Assembly (NCBI GenBank): GCA_902536555.1
Contig: CACAXR010000002.1
Span: forward strand, 45,056-109,055
Source of the DNA: an uncultured Prochlorococcus sp.
Lineage (GTDB): Bacteria > Cyanobacteriota > Cyanobacteriia > PCC-6307 > Cyanobiaceae
Length of the DNA: 64,000 nt
Direction of reading: 5' to 3'
Shown: positions 18,638 through 28,034 of the stretch, in pieces
How the letters are laid out: each line of letters begins with the position of its first letter
Numbering within the stretch: position 1 is the first letter of the stretch
Position numbers and translations under genes: made by a program
Notes under the pieces: generated by a model
Database searches by the model: none
Seen by the model: only the letters and a program-made list of their open reading frames with translations
Told to the model about the DNA's origin: nothing

Positions 18638-21049
18638 ATGCAAGAGAAAAGTTATTCCAAAAAATCATATTCAGATAACACCTTAGAAGAAGAATCTATA
18701 AACCTTTTAGAGTGGGATTCATTAAAAACGCATTTATCTTCATTCGCCGCAACGGAAATGGGTAAACGATCAATTTTAAGTTTTGTTATTCCTTCAGAAT
18801 ACGATTCATCTAAAAGACTTTTGAATGAAACTGTTGAAATTAATGAGCTAGAAAAAAATTTAGATAAATCAATTAGTTTTTCTGGTGTTTTTGATATTAA
18901 TAGAAATATTGAAATTTGTTCCAAGGGAGGTGTAATTTCATCTTCTGAGTTGTTAGAAATAGCCAAAACAATTGCTGCAGCAAGAAATTTAAAAAAAATC
19001 TTATTAGATTTTGAACAAAGGCCTTATATTTCATCATTTACAAAAAATTTAATTGACCATCAGAATATTGAAACGATTTTTAAAAAAGGTATTGAATCGA
19101 ACGGAAGGATTTCAGACAATGCTAGTAATGAACTATCTATTCTTAGAAAAGAATTTTTATCTAAGAAACTTGAAAGAAAAATATTAGTTGAGAAATTTAT
19201 TCAAAAGAATTTAGCTTACTTGCAAGATACTACTATTGGAGATCGATATGGAAGGCCTGTTTTAGCAGTGAAAGTTAATTATGTAGATAAATTTAAAGGC
19301 ATAATTCATGACTCTTCATCTTCAGGAAATACAGTATATTTTGAGCCTGAAAGTGTAGTAAATAAAGGAAATAAGATTGCTTCTTTAGAGGCTAGGATCA
19401 CAGCAGAAGAATTTAAATTACTTAAAAAATGGTCAGCGGTTGTTAGTGATAATTCAGAAAATCTTATTGAAATGGCATCCATTTTATTGAGATTAGAAAA
19501 TGCCCTAACTCGTTCAAGATATTCGAAATGGATTGGAGGCAAAACTCCTACGTTTGAGAAAAATCCTATTATTTCTTTAATTGGTTTTTCTCATCCTTTA
19601 TTGATTTGGGAACATAAGAAAAAAGGAGCCCCTCCCCCAGTAGCTGTCGATTTTTATATAAATAAAAATATTAAGGTTGTAGCTATTACAGGTCCAAATA
19701 CTGGAGGTAAAACAGCAGCTTTAAAAGGTTTTGGCTTGTCTTTACTCATGGCTAGAGCAGGATTATTGATACCTTCAACTAATAATCCTATTATCCCTTT
19801 TTGTCCAAATATATATGTGGATATAGGAGATAATCAATCATTAGAAGAAAATTTATCTACCTTCAGTGGGCATATATCCCGCATAAAAGAGATATTAGAT
19901 TCCCTTGATCATAAGAAAGGATTATCAGTTGTTTTGCTAGATGAGATTGGATCTGGCACAGATCCTCTTGAAGGAAGTGCACTTGCGATGGCTTTATTAA
20001 AAGAATTTGCAAAAAAATCTGATATCACTTTTGCAACTACACATTATGGAGATATTAAGGCTTTAAAATATAACGACTCAAGATTTGAAAACGTGTCAGT
20101 TGCCTTTGATGAGGATTCTTTGAAGCCAAAATATATACTCAACTGGGGTATTCCTGGGAGAAGTAATGCTTTGTCAATTTCAAAGAGAATTGGTCTCGAT
20201 GAAAGCATACTCAATGAAGCTGCAAATTATCTAAAGCCAAAAGAAGTTGACAATATTAACAGTATTATTAAAGGACTGGAGGAAGAGAAGATTAAACAAC
20301 AAAATTCTGCAGAAGCTGCTGCAGAATTAATTGCAAGGACTGAAATATTACATGATGAACTGAAGAGAAATTATGAATATCAAAAAATAAATGCTGAAAA
20401 AATACAGGAAATTGAAAGGTCTAAATTATCAAAACATATTGTATCCGCAAAAAAAGAGGTAATAGATTTGATTAAAAAATTAAGAGATAAAAATGTTAAT
20501 GGAGAGGATACTAGAATTGTTGGAAAAAGATTAAAGGAAATTGAGACTGAACATTTAACCCAAAAAAAAATTGAAAAGTCAATATCATGGAATCCTCAGG
20601 TAGGCGATTTTGTGAAAATTAAAAGTTTAAACAGTACGGGACAAATTGTAGATTTAGATAAAAAAGGTGGTTTTTACGAAGTTAAATGTGGTTCATTCAG
20701 AAGCACATTATCTGTAAATGACTTTGAAGGTATTAATGGAGAAAAGCCTAATATCAAAAGGTCAAAAATTGAGATCAAGTCTACAAGAGAAGATTTTTCT
20801 TTTTCTAAAATTAGAACGAGTAAAAATACAATTGATGTAAGAGGGCTAAGAGTTCATGAAGCCGAAATTATTATTGAGGAGAAAATTAGAAAATTTCATG
20901 GACCACTATGGATTGTTCATGGAATTGGCACGGGGAAATTAAAAAAAGGACTAAGAAAATGGTTATCAGGTTTAAATTATGTTGATAAGATTGAAGATGC
21001 AGCCAACAACGAGGGTGGACCTGGTTGCAGTATTGCGTGGATAAAATAA
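18638..21049 (+). CDS. mutS2: MutS2 endonuclease/ATPase
   Basis: An 803-residue MutS2. It has the core and clamp domains, Walker A GPNTGGKT and Walker B VVLLDEIGSGTDPLEG of the MutS ATPase, a long coiled region, a small KOW-like domain (GDFVKIKSLNSTGQIVDLD), and a C-terminal Smr nuclease domain with DVRGLRVHEAE and HGIGTGKL. Family roles are suppression of recombination and rescue of collided ribosomes. No mismatch-recognition domain I is present, as expected. Followed by obg. Confidence 0.96.
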   Translation: MQEKSYSKKSYSDNTLEEESINLLEWDSLKTHLSSFAATEMGKRSILSFVIPSEYDSSKRLLNETVEINELEKNLDKSISFSGVFDINRNIEICSKGGVISSSELLEIAKTIAAARNLKKILLDFEQRPYISSFTKNLIDHQNIETIFKKGIESNGRISDNASNELSILRKEFLSKKLERKILVEKFIQKNLAYLQDTTIGDRYGRPVLAVKVNYVDKFKGIIHDSSSSGNTVYFEPESVVNKGNKIASLEARITAEEFKLLKKWSAVVSDNSENLIEMASILLRLENALTRSRYSKWIGGKTPTFEKNPIISLIGFSHPLLIWEHKKKGAPPPVAVDFYINKNIKVVAITGPNTGGKTAALKGFGLSLLMARAGLLIPSTNNPIIPFCPNIYVDIGDNQSLEENLSTFSGHISRIKEILDSLDHKKGLSVVLLDEIGSGTDPLEGSALAMALLKEFAKKSDITFATTHYGDIKALKYNDSRFENVSVAFDEDSLKPKYILNWGIPGRSNALSISKRIGLDESILNEAANYLKPKEVDNINSIIKGLEEEKIKQQNSAEAAAELIARTEILHDELKRNYEYQKINAEKIQEIERSKLSKHIVSAKKEVIDLIKKLRDKNVNGEDTRIVGKRLKEIETEHLTQKKIEKSISWNPQVGDFVKIKSLNSTGQIVDLDKKGGFYEVKCGSFRSTLSVNDFEGINGEKPNIKRSKIEIKSTREDFSFSKIRTSKNTIDVRGLRVHEAEIIIEEKIRKFHGPLWIVHGIGTGKLKKGLRKWLSGLNYVDKIEDAANNEGGPGCSIAWIK

Positions 21050-21093
21050 AATTTAAAATACCTAGAAAACAATTTAATAAGCGTATTAATTAA

Positions 21094-22077
21094 GTGCAAT
21101 TTATTGATCAAGCAAACATTATTCTTAAAGCTGGAAAAGGTGGAAATGGAATAGTTTCATTTAGAAGAGAAAAATTTGTTCCTGCCGGAGGACCTTCCGG
21201 GGGGAATGGTGGCAGAGGGGGGTCAGTTATTTTGATGGCTGATAATAATCTTCAAACATTATTAGATTTCAAATTCAAACGTGAAATAATTGCTGAAGAT
21301 GGATGCAAAGGAGGTCCAAATAAGAGATCAGGTGCTTCAGGTGAAGATACAATCCTTAAAGTTCCCTGCGGTACAGAAATAAGGGATATTAAAACCGGCA
21401 TTATTTTAGGAGACTTAACTAAAGATAGACAGAGTTTAACTATTGCCATTGGAGGCAAAGGTGGACATGGTAATGCTTACTATTTAAGTAATCAAAATAG
21501 GGCCCCAGAATCGTTCACTGAAGGAAAATATGGTGAGATATGGGAGGTTCAATTAGAACTAAAACTTCTTGCAGAGGTTGGGATTATAGGCCTTCCAAAT
21601 GCTGGGAAAAGTACTTTGATTTCCGTTGTGTCATCTGCCCGTCCAAAAATCGCGAATTATCCTTTCACAACTCTAATACCTAACTTAGGTGTAGTAAGAA
21701 AAATTGATGGGAATGGTTGCCTTTTTGCGGATATTCCTGGATTAATATCAGGTGCAGCTGATGGAGTAGGTTTAGGCCATGATTTTTTAAGGCACATCCA
21801 AAGAACGAAGATACTTGTTCATTTAATTGATGCAATTGCAGAAAACCCCTTACATGATTTTGAGATAATTGAGCAGGAATTAAAAAAATATGGGAAAGGT
21901 CTTTTAGATAAAGAGAGGATAATAGTATTGAATAAAATGGAGCTGGTAGATGATGATTATTTGAAAATAATTTCAAAAAAGTTAGAAGATTTATCGAAAA
22001 AGAAAGTCTTAGTTATTTCTTCATCTTTAAAAAAAGGTTTATCTTCACTGCTTTCTGAAGTATGGAAAAGGATTTAA
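21094..22077 (+). CDS. obg: Obg/CgtA GTPase
   Basis: A 327-residue ribosome-assembly GTPase. The glycine-rich Obg fold is at the N terminus ([32 protein letters not shown]). The G domain has G1 [10 protein letters not shown]3 DIPGLI, and G4 NKMEL. The C-terminal OCT domain of longer Obg proteins is missing, as is common in cyanobacteria. Starts at a GTG (21094). Follows mutS2 with a 44-base gap. Confidence 0.97.
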   Translation: MQFIDQANIILKAGKGGNGIVSFRREKFVPAGGPSGGNGGRGGSVILMADNNLQTLLDFKFKREIIAEDGCKGGPNKRSGASGEDTILKVPCGTEIRDIKTGIILGDLTKDRQSLTIAIGGKGGHGNAYYLSNQNRAPESFTEGKYGEIWEVQLELKLLAEVGIIGLPNAGKSTLISVVSSARPKIANYPFTTLIPNLGVVRKIDGNGCLFADIPGLISGAADGVGLGHDFLRHIQRTKILVHLIDAIAENPLHDFEIIEQELKKYGKGLLDKERIIVLNKMELVDDDYLKIISKKLEDLSKKKVLVISSSLKKGLSSLLSEVWKRI

Positions 22078-22162
22078 CTTAAATTAAAAATTTTATTGTT
22101 AAAAAAACACTTGATTTAATAATGAAAATTAGTCATAAATAAGATACTTCTAAAAAAACAAT

Positions 22163-22345
22163 ATGAATTTCTATACTTGCTTTGATCAACAAGGAAAAAT
22201 AATAGCTAGATGTCAAACCATTCAAGATATTGAGGTTTTGAAGAAAATGGGAAGACCGATTGTAGAAGTCAAGGAAATGAAAAATGAGGAGTCGGTTGTA
22301 TGTTCTCTCACAGGAAGTCCATCCGACTTTAATAGAGATTACTAA
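22163..22345 (+). CDS. small conserved cyanobacterial protein, function unknown
   Basis: A 60-residue soluble protein. It begins MNFYTCFDQQGKIIARC, suggesting a beta hairpin, with a helix (QDIEVLKKMGRP) and a Ser/Asp-rich tail. No family function is known to me. It has its own ATG, normal codon use and a strong terminator 16-45 bases after its stop, so I consider it a real gene, possibly last in the mutS2-obg unit. Confidence 0.75.
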   Translation: MNFYTCFDQQGKIIARCQTIQDIEVLKKMGRPIVEVKEMKNEESVVCSLTGSPSDFNRDY

Positions 22346-22360
22346 TATAAATTAATAAAT

Positions 22361-22390
22361 AAAAAAGGGCTTTTAGAGCCCTTTTTTTTT
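22361..22390 (+). terminator. intrinsic terminator, bidirectional
   Basis: GGGCT (22367-22371) pairs with AGCCC (22377-22381) around a 5-base loop, with six A before and nine T after. It can end transcripts from both the small plus-strand gene and the minus-strand CP12 gene, which converge here. Confidence 0.92.
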
Positions 22391-22412
22391 GCATTATCCG
22401 TTAAAGGAAAAC

Positions 22413-22631
22413 TTAATCATCATAAACAAGACATTCTGGTTCATCTGGGTTGGCATCGCAGAATAGTTCCAAAGCATTAGGATCGTGCTTATCGTTTGGA
22501 TGATGATCCTTATATTCTTCGAGTTCTTTTAGCTCTTCAGTTAAATGTCTGACCTTGGGAAGATTGCCCTCTGCTTTTGCAGATTCGATTTCCGATTGAT
22601 CTTTTTGGATGTGTTCGTCAATGGATTTCAT
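22413..22631 (-). CDS. cp12: CP12-family protein with only the C-terminal cysteine pair
   Basis: A 72-residue, highly charged and probably disordered protein. Its C terminus, LELFCDANPDEPECLVYDD, is the hallmark of CP12, the redox-controlled linker that ties GAPDH and phosphoribulokinase into an inactive complex in the dark. C58 and C67 form the GAPDH-binding disulfide pair. The N-terminal cysteine pair of plant and most freshwater cyanobacterial CP12 is absent, and the AWDxVEEL core is altered to a Glu/Leu-rich helix (TEELKELEEYK). It can therefore probably bind GAPDH, while the PRK interaction is uncertain. Confidence 0.85.
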   Translation of the reverse strand: MKSIDEHIQKDQSEIESAKAEGNLPKVRHLTEELKELEEYKDHHPNDKHDPNALELFCDANPDEPECLVYDD

Positions 22632-22758
22632 TTTAAGCTTTTCGTACTTTAGTAGACATACATAACATAGTTAATTTCTTATGAAATTGCATTATCTATG
22701 AACTAAATAAGTGTTCATTACAACATCATTTTTTTTTCGAAATTGATTTAGGTATTTT

Positions 22759-23703
22759 TTAGGACTCTAATCTCATTATTTCCTCAAGCGATGATAAAAC
22801 TGGGATTATTTGATTTGGGTTTAAGGGGAATAGAGCTTTGTAGTAATCCTTTTTCCATTCATTGTCGAAGCATGTCATATTTACATTAGATAATTTAAAG
22901 AATTTTAATCTCCATTCAATAATCTTTTCAAAACTTGATAGTTCTTGTTCAGTACATTTGAAAAGTTTGCTATATATCAATTCCCATCTTATAAGCGTTG
23001 GAAAAAGGTAAATATCTGCGTAGGTTAATTCTTCGCCAAATATCCAGTCACCTTTATTTTTCTGTAGTAAATTTTCAACTTCATTTATAGCTGCAAAAAG
23101 ATTTTGACTTGCTTTTTCGTAAGCTGATTGGTTTCTGGCGAAACCACATTTATATACGCCATCATTAATGCTGTTATTAATTAGATCTAAAAATTTTTGA
23201 TTACAATCTCTTATACTTAATAACTGATATTTTGATTGAAATTTTATTGAATTGAGCAGTCTCACAATCTGTGAACTTTCATTAGACAAAATATTTATTT
23301 CATTTTTTACAAAACTAATTAAGAGAGGTAATGTCGCTCTAAAAGTGACAATTTCATTAGCTTTTTTGTAAAGGTCTGAAAGTCTCATACATCCCTTAAA
23401 CTTTGAAATAAAAATCCATTCGCCATGCTCAATATCTGCTTTTAAAAAAATAACTTTAACTGTTTTAGATAAATGTTTTATTTCGTGGACGAGTAAAGTT
23501 CTTTGACACCATGGACAAGAATTCCCAACCAATAAGTAAATTTGTCCATTCTCATTATTAATATCGTATTCACTATCAAGTGTTATACCTTTAGGTCTTT
23601 TATAATTACCATGTAAATCTGATGGTGCGAAACCATTCATTAGTTGGGTCCAAAACCAAAACCAGAATTTTTTGGAGGCCTTAATAAGGTATTTATTTTG
23701 CAT
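22759..23703 (-). CDS. glutathione S-transferase-like protein (omega/Xi type)
   Basis: A 314-residue protein with a thioredoxin-like N-terminal domain holding the CPWC motif (GNSCPWCQRTLLVHE) and an all-helical GST C-terminal domain (about 200-290, with ADIYLFPTLIRWE). This architecture matches glutathionyl-hydroquinone reductases (ECM4/YqjG), which reduce glutathionyl-quinones through the first cysteine. The substrate here is unknown. Divergent from aspartoacylase, with only 23 bases between the start codons. Confidence 0.85.
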   Translation of the reverse strand: MQNKYLIKASKKFWFWFWTQLMNGFAPSDLHGNYKRPKGITLDSEYDINNENGQIYLLVGNSCPWCQRTLLVHEIKHLSKTVKVIFLKADIEHGEWIFISKFKGCMRLSDLYKKANEIVTFRATLPLLISFVKNEINILSNESSQIVRLLNSIKFQSKYQLLSIRDCNQKFLDLINNSINDGVYKCGFARNQSAYEKASQNLFAAINEVENLLQKNKGDWIFGEELTYADIYLFPTLIRWELIYSKLFKCTEQELSSFEKIIEWRLKFFKLSNVNMTCFDNEWKKDYYKALFPLNPNQIIPVLSSLEEIMRLES

Positions 23704-23726
23704 AAAATTTTATTTTTAAAGAAAAA

Positions 23727-24632
23727 ATGACTGTTCAAAGAATACTTATCGTTTCAGGCACTCATGGGAATGAAATTAATCCTGTTTGGGCGGTTAAACA
23801 CTTCAATAGAGTGGGAAAAAGTTTAATTCATGATATTAAGTATGAGTTCATAATAGGTAATCCTGCTGCCTATGAAAAAGGGTGCAGATATATACATGTA
23901 GATTTAAATAGATCTTTTAAAGAAAGTGAGAATTTTGATCAACATAAGAATAGCTTTTATGAAACTAAAAGAGCCAATTTTTTAGTAGATAAATTTGGAA
24001 TTGACGGATCTATACCCTGTCAAATTGCAATCGATCTGCATACTACTACTGCAAATATGGGAACTAGCATTGTTTTGTATGGGAGGAGATTAAAAGATTT
24101 TTGTTTAGCTGCATTACTGCAGAACAAATTTGGATTGCCTATTTATTTGCACGAAAAAGATAAATCTCAAACAGGCTTTCTTGTAGAGGCTTGGCCATGT
24201 GGTCTAGTTATTGAAATAGGAGCTGTAGCACAAAATTTTTATGATTCAAAAATCATAGATAGATTCTCTGTAATAATTCGCTCCCTAAGAGAAGAGATAG
24301 ATAAATTAAAAAACAACCTTATAGAACTTCCAAAGGAATTAGTTGTTCATGTTCATCAAAGGAGTATAGATTATCCAAGAGATGAAAAAGGAGATATTGA
24401 TGGTCTAATTCATCCTGAGAGAATAAACCAAGATTGGAAAATGATTAAAAAAGGGGATCCATTATTTTTGGATAGCCAAGGGATTACTCATGAATACGAA
24501 GGAGATCAGTTTGTTTGGCCGGTTTTTATTGGCGAAGTTGCTTATAAAGAAAAAAAAATTGCGATGAGCTACACAAAGAAGGAAGTTATTTGTTCTAACA
24601 ATCAATGGGTTTATGAGTTTGAAAGTCTCTAG
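23727..24632 (+). CDS. aspartoacylase-family zinc hydrolase
   Basis: A 301-residue protein of the M14-like AspA/AstE family. Zinc ligands are visible in GTHGNE near the start and in DLHTTTANMG; further family segments are NPAAYEKGCRYIHVDLNRSF and the catalytic-Glu region VIEIGAV. Animal homologues cleave N-acetylaspartate, but the picocyanobacterial substrate is unknown. Upstream neighbour of the psbA locus. Confidence 0.88.
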   Translation: MTVQRILIVSGTHGNEINPVWAVKHFNRVGKSLIHDIKYEFIIGNPAAYEKGCRYIHVDLNRSFKESENFDQHKNSFYETKRANFLVDKFGIDGSIPCQIAIDLHTTTANMGTSIVLYGRRLKDFCLAALLQNKFGLPIYLHEKDKSQTGFLVEAWPCGLVIEIGAVAQNFYDSKIIDRFSVIIRSLREEIDKLKNNLIELPKELVVHVHQRSIDYPRDEKGDIDGLIHPERINQDWKMIKKGDPLFLDSQGITHEYEGDQFVWPVFIGEVAYKEKKIAMSYTKKEVICSNNQWVYEFESL

Positions 24633-24749
24633 ATTTAGAAACCTGAATAATAAATCACTGAAAACTAATAAGGATTTTTTATTTAATAGATAAGTTTATT
24701 TAATATTCAATACTTTTATTTTTTTTGCTGACTCTTAAGCCTTAAAAGC

Positions 24750-24878
24750 CTAAATTCTTTCACTCCAATAAATAATAGCCCCAAAAGCCTCTAATTGCAG
24801 TCTTCTATGCTTAGCCTCTCTTAAGGAAACTACCTCTCTCGATCTTTTTCCATTAAGAAGCCATTCGATTATTACCAA
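24750..24878 (-). CDS. candidate 42-residue small protein upstream of and divergent from psbA
   Basis: The gap between aspartoacylase and psbA (24633-25066) contains on the minus strand an open frame starting with TTG at 24878 and stopping with TAG at 24750-24752. GAGG lies 7 bases before the TTG, a good ribosome binding site. The predicted product has a helical, Arg-rich middle (SLREAKHRRLQLEAFG) and ends IIYWSERI. The frame explains why the plus strand here is pyrimidine-rich and less AT-rich than other gaps. I recall similar short ORFs in picocyanobacteria but cannot confirm homology. No known function. Confidence 0.5.
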   Translation of the reverse strand: MVIIEWLLNGKRSREVVSLREAKHRRLQLEAFGAIIYWSERI

Positions 24879-24959
24879 GTTTAATCCTCAATAACAAAGA
24901 AAATCTTAAGACATCGAAGTTCTTTTCCTCTATTTTCCAAAAAATAAGTTTACTTAAAG

Positions 24960-25066
24960 AAAAATTTTTACACATTTTTAGCGATTTTGGTCTAAAATCT
25001 TCAAAGCGGATTTAATTTTCCGTTTTTATTTACACGTCTCACTTTAGAGACATACTTTACGAACTC
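24960..25066 (+). promoter_or_regulatory. psbA promoter and 5' leader
   Basis: About 70 bases upstream of psbA is a candidate -10 TAAAAT (24993-24998), with TTTACA at 24967-24972 as a loosely spaced -35 (20 bases). The leader would be about 60 bases and contains a perfect GTCTC/GAGAC hairpin at 25036-25051, 15 bases before the ATG, with no Shine-Dalgarno sequence between. Such leaders mediate light-dependent mRNA stability and translation of psbA in other cyanobacteria. The exact start site is a guess. The rest of the 434-base gap holds the small ORF described separately. Confidence 0.45.
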
Positions 25067-26149
25067 ATGACAACTATTCAGCAGCAGCGTTCTTCGCTGT
25101 TAAAAGGCTGGCCACAGTTTTGTGAGTGGGTAACATCAACTAACAACAGAATTTATGTTGGTTGGTTCGGCGTCTTAATGATTCCATGCCTACTTACAGC
25201 AGCGGCTTGCTTCATCGTTGCATTCATCGCAGCACCACCAGTAGACATTGACGGAATTAGAGAGCCAGTTGCTGGTTCATTCTTATATGGAAACAACATC
25301 ATCTCAGGTGCAGTTGTTCCTTCATCTAATGCTATTGGTCTACACTTCTACCCAATTTGGGAAGCAGCTACTGTAGATGAGTGGTTATACAACGGTGGTC
25401 CTTACCAGCTTGTAATATTCCACTTCCTAATTGGTATCTCAGCATACATGGGAAGACAGTGGGAGCTTTCATACCGTTTAGGTATGCGTCCATGGATCTG
25501 TGTTGCATACTCTGCACCAGTTTCAGCAGCTTTCGCAGTATTTCTTGTATACCCATTCGGTCAAGGTTCATTCTCTGACGGAATGCCTCTAGGTATCTCA
25601 GGAACATTCAACTTCATGTTTGTTTTCCAAGCAGAGCACAACATTCTTATGCACCCATTCCATATGGCTGGTGTTGCTGGTATGTTCGGAGGATCTCTAT
25701 TCTCAGCTATGCACGGTTCACTTGTTACTTCATCTCTAATCAGAGAAACAACTGAGACAGAGTCTCAGAACTATGGTTACAAGTTCGGACAAGAAGAAGA
25801 AACATATAACATCGTTGCAGCTCATGGCTACTTCGGTCGTTTGATCTTCCAATATGCAAGTTTCAACAACAGCAGAAGTCTTCACTTCTTCCTAGCTGTA
25901 TTCCCAGTTGTTTGTGTATGGTTAACTTCAATGGGTATCTGCACAATGGCATTCAACCTTAACGGTTTCAACTTCAACCAGTCAGTTGTTGATGCAAACG
26001 GTAAGATTGTTCCTACATGGGGTGATGTTCTTAACAGAGCAAACCTAGGTATGGAAGTAATGCACGAGCGTAACGCTCACAACTTCCCACTTGATCTAGC
26101 AGCAGCTGAGTCTACAACAGTAGCTCTTTCAGCTCCAGCTATCGGTTAA
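25067..26149 (+). CDS. psbA: photosystem II D1 protein
   Basis: The 360-residue reaction-centre core protein. Five membrane spans and all key residues are seen: [15 protein letters not shown] segment with Gln instead of Glu after the Arg ([14 protein letters not shown]), ligands in [14 protein letters not shown], and the C-terminal manganese-site segment [15 protein letters not shown], where processing follows the last Ala. Codon use differs strongly from the neighbours: many TTC, TAC, AAC and GCA, as expected for extreme expression or phage-linked exchange. Monocistronic, with its own leader and terminator. Confidence 0.99.
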   Translation: MTTIQQQRSSLLKGWPQFCEWVTSTNNRIYVGWFGVLMIPCLLTAAACFIVAFIAAPPVDIDGIREPVAGSFLYGNNIISGAVVPSSNAIGLHFYPIWEAATVDEWLYNGGPYQLVIFHFLIGISAYMGRQWELSYRLGMRPWICVAYSAPVSAAFAVFLVYPFGQGSFSDGMPLGISGTFNFMFVFQAEHNILMHPFHMAGVAGMFGGSLFSAMHGSLVTSSLIRETTETESQNYGYKFGQEEETYNIVAAHGYFGRLIFQYASFNNSRSLHFFLAVFPVVCVWLTSMGICTMAFNLNGFNFNQSVVDANGKIVPTWGDVLNRANLGMEVMHERNAHNFPLDLAAAESTTVALSAPAIG

Positions 26150-26170
26150 GCTTAAAGTTCTTAAATTTAC

Positions 26171-26196
26171 AAGCCCCCATTTGGGGGCTTTTTTTT
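26171..26196 (+). terminator. psbA intrinsic terminator
   Basis: AAGCCCCC (26171-26178) pairs with GGGGGCTT (26183-26190) around a 4-base loop and is followed by a T-run. It begins 22 bases after the psbA stop and is the most GC-rich hairpin in the window. Confidence 0.95.
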
Positions 26197-26256
26197 GTTT
26201 AAATTTCAATTGGTTTCATATAATGTTTATATATAGATAAAACATTTGATATTTCT

Positions 26257-27357
26257 ATGAGTAGTAGTTTTGGAAAAATCTTTCGTGTTAGTACTTTTGG
26301 AGAATCACATGGTGGTGCAGTAGGAGTTATTCTTGACGGATGTCCCCCTAAGTTAAAAGTTGATATAAATCTGATACAAAATGAATTAGATAGGCGCAGA
26401 CCTGGCCAAAGTGACATTACAACACCGCGAAATGAAGAAGATAAAATTGAAATATTAAGCGGGATAAAGGAAGGGTTAACACTTGGAACTCCAATAGCAA
26501 TGTTGGTAAGAAATAAGGACCAAAGACCAGGAGATTATAATAATTTAGAGCAGGTATTTAGACCCTCTCATGCAGATGGTACATATCATCTGAAATATGG
26601 AATTCAGGCAAGTTCTGGCGGTGGAAGAGCCTCTGCTAGAGAAACAATTGGCAGAGTAGCCGCTGGTGCTGTAGCAAAACAATTATTAAAAACCTTCTCT
26701 AACACTGAAATACTATCTTGGGTAAAGCGTATACATGATATTGATTCTGATATCAATAAAGAGAAGATTTCTCTCAAAACAATAGACTCTAATATTGTTA
26801 GATGTCCTGATGAAAAGGTATCAGTAGAAATGATCGAGAGAATTAAGGAATTAAAGCGTCAAGGAGACTCTTGCGGCGGTGTTATTGAATGTCTAGTAAG
26901 AAATGTTCCCTCTGGTCTTGGAATGCCTGTTTTTGATAAATTAGAAGCTGATTTGGCAAAGGCTTTGATGTCTTTACCTGCCACGAAAGGCTTTGAAATA
27001 GGTTCAGGTTTTTCTGGAACTTATTTAAAAGGAAGCGAACATAATGATGCCTTCATCAAGTCTGATGATATTAGTAAGTTAAGAACAATATCAAACAAAT
27101 CAGGCGGTATACAGGGCGGAATAAGTAATGGTGAAAATATCGAGATGAAGATAGCTTTTAAACCTACAGCAACCATCGGGAAAGAACAGAAAACAGTAAA
27201 TGCTGAAGGTAAAGAAGTACTTATGAAAGCAAAAGGGAGACACGATCCTTGCGTTCTACCAAGAGCAGTTCCCATGGTTGATGCTATGGTAGCTTTAGTA
27301 CTTGCTGATCATTTGCTGCTAAATCATGCTCAATGTGACTTAATAAATAATTCGTAG
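26257..27357 (+). CDS. aroC: chorismate synthase
   Basis: Last step of the shikimate pathway, making chorismate from EPSP with reduced FMN. The 366-residue protein shows [54 protein letters not shown] and the C-terminal [17 protein letters not shown]. Length is standard. Follows the psbA terminator; convergent with eda. Confidence 0.98.
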   Translation: MSSSFGKIFRVSTFGESHGGAVGVILDGCPPKLKVDINLIQNELDRRRPGQSDITTPRNEEDKIEILSGIKEGLTLGTPIAMLVRNKDQRPGDYNNLEQVFRPSHADGTYHLKYGIQASSGGGRASARETIGRVAAGAVAKQLLKTFSNTEILSWVKRIHDIDSDINKEKISLKTIDSNIVRCPDEKVSVEMIERIKELKRQGDSCGGVIECLVRNVPSGLGMPVFDKLEADLAKALMSLPATKGFEIGSGFSGTYLKGSEHNDAFIKSDDISKLRTISNKSGGIQGGISNGENIEMKIAFKPTATIGKEQKTVNAEGKEVLMKAKGRHDPCVLPRAVPMVDAMVALVLADHLLLNHAQCDLINNS

Positions 27358-27388
27358 TTTTGTTTAATAAATTATATTTATCCTTAAC

Positions 27389-28015
27389 TTAATTATTTTT
27401 GAGCCATTCATATATTTTTGGATCAAATTTTTTATTTTTGACAGCTTTATCTCCAATCACGATTGCTTTATATCCTAAAGATCTATAAGTTTTTACATCA
27501 TTGATTGATAGGCCTCCAGCAGCAATGAAATCAATACTTTCAAAGTTGAGGATATCTATGGAACTAGCTTTACTTTTTATTGGATAAATTTTGATAATGT
27601 TGCAATTTAAATTTTTCGCTTCCTCAAGATCTTTTAAATTTTTAATTCCAGGAATTAATAAATAATTTTTTGACTTCGAATAATTGAAAAGATCTTTATC
27701 CCAAAATTTCATCATAGAAAAATTTAATCCAATTTTTAATGAATCTTCTATAGATTGCTTATTGACTATGGAGGCAGAGCCTAAATTAATTCTTGGAAAA
27801 TTGAGTTTGATTTCGGATACAAAATTCGACCACTTTTCGTTGTTTGACCAACTTACTTCAATATTCTTTAATCCTAATTTTACTAAGGTCCCTAATTCTT
27901 CAAAAAATGAATTTCTTATTGAAGTATTTGAGTAAATATTATCTTCCGGTTTTAAGAGTAAAAAAAAAGATTCCTTTTGCAACAAATCAGAAAAAGAATC
28001 TTCTTTAATATTCAT
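27389..28015 (-). CDS. eda: KDPG/KHG aldolase-family protein
   Basis: A 208-residue TIM-barrel protein of the 2-keto-3-deoxy-6-phosphogluconate aldolase family. Segments FFLLLKPED, LGSASIVNK, FSMMKFWDKDL, ILLIPGIKN-like and FIAAGGLSINDV match its strands, and the likely Schiff-base lysine is in CNIIKIYPIK. The family cleaves KDPG in the Entner-Doudoroff route; in cyanobacteria it also acts on other 2-keto acids. The sequence is divergent, so the exact reaction is less certain than the family. Downstream of ftsH on the same strand, 19 bases apart. Confidence 0.82.
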   Translation of the reverse strand: MNIKEDSFSDLLQKESFFLLLKPEDNIYSNTSIRNSFFEELGTLVKLGLKNIEVSWSNNEKWSNFVSEIKLNFPRINLGSASIVNKQSIEDSLKIGLNFSMMKFWDKDLFNYSKSKNYLLIPGIKNLKDLEEAKNLNCNIIKIYPIKSKASSIDILNFESIDFIAAGGLSINDVKTYRSLGYKAIVIGDKAVKNKKFDPKIYEWLKNN

Positions 28016-28034
28016 AGAATATTTATTTTTTAAA

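Noticed and set aside
22698..22718. ATGAAC-N9-GTTCAT dyad upstream of cp12
   Set aside because: Only 6-bp arms; possible operator but not distinguishable from chance without comparison.
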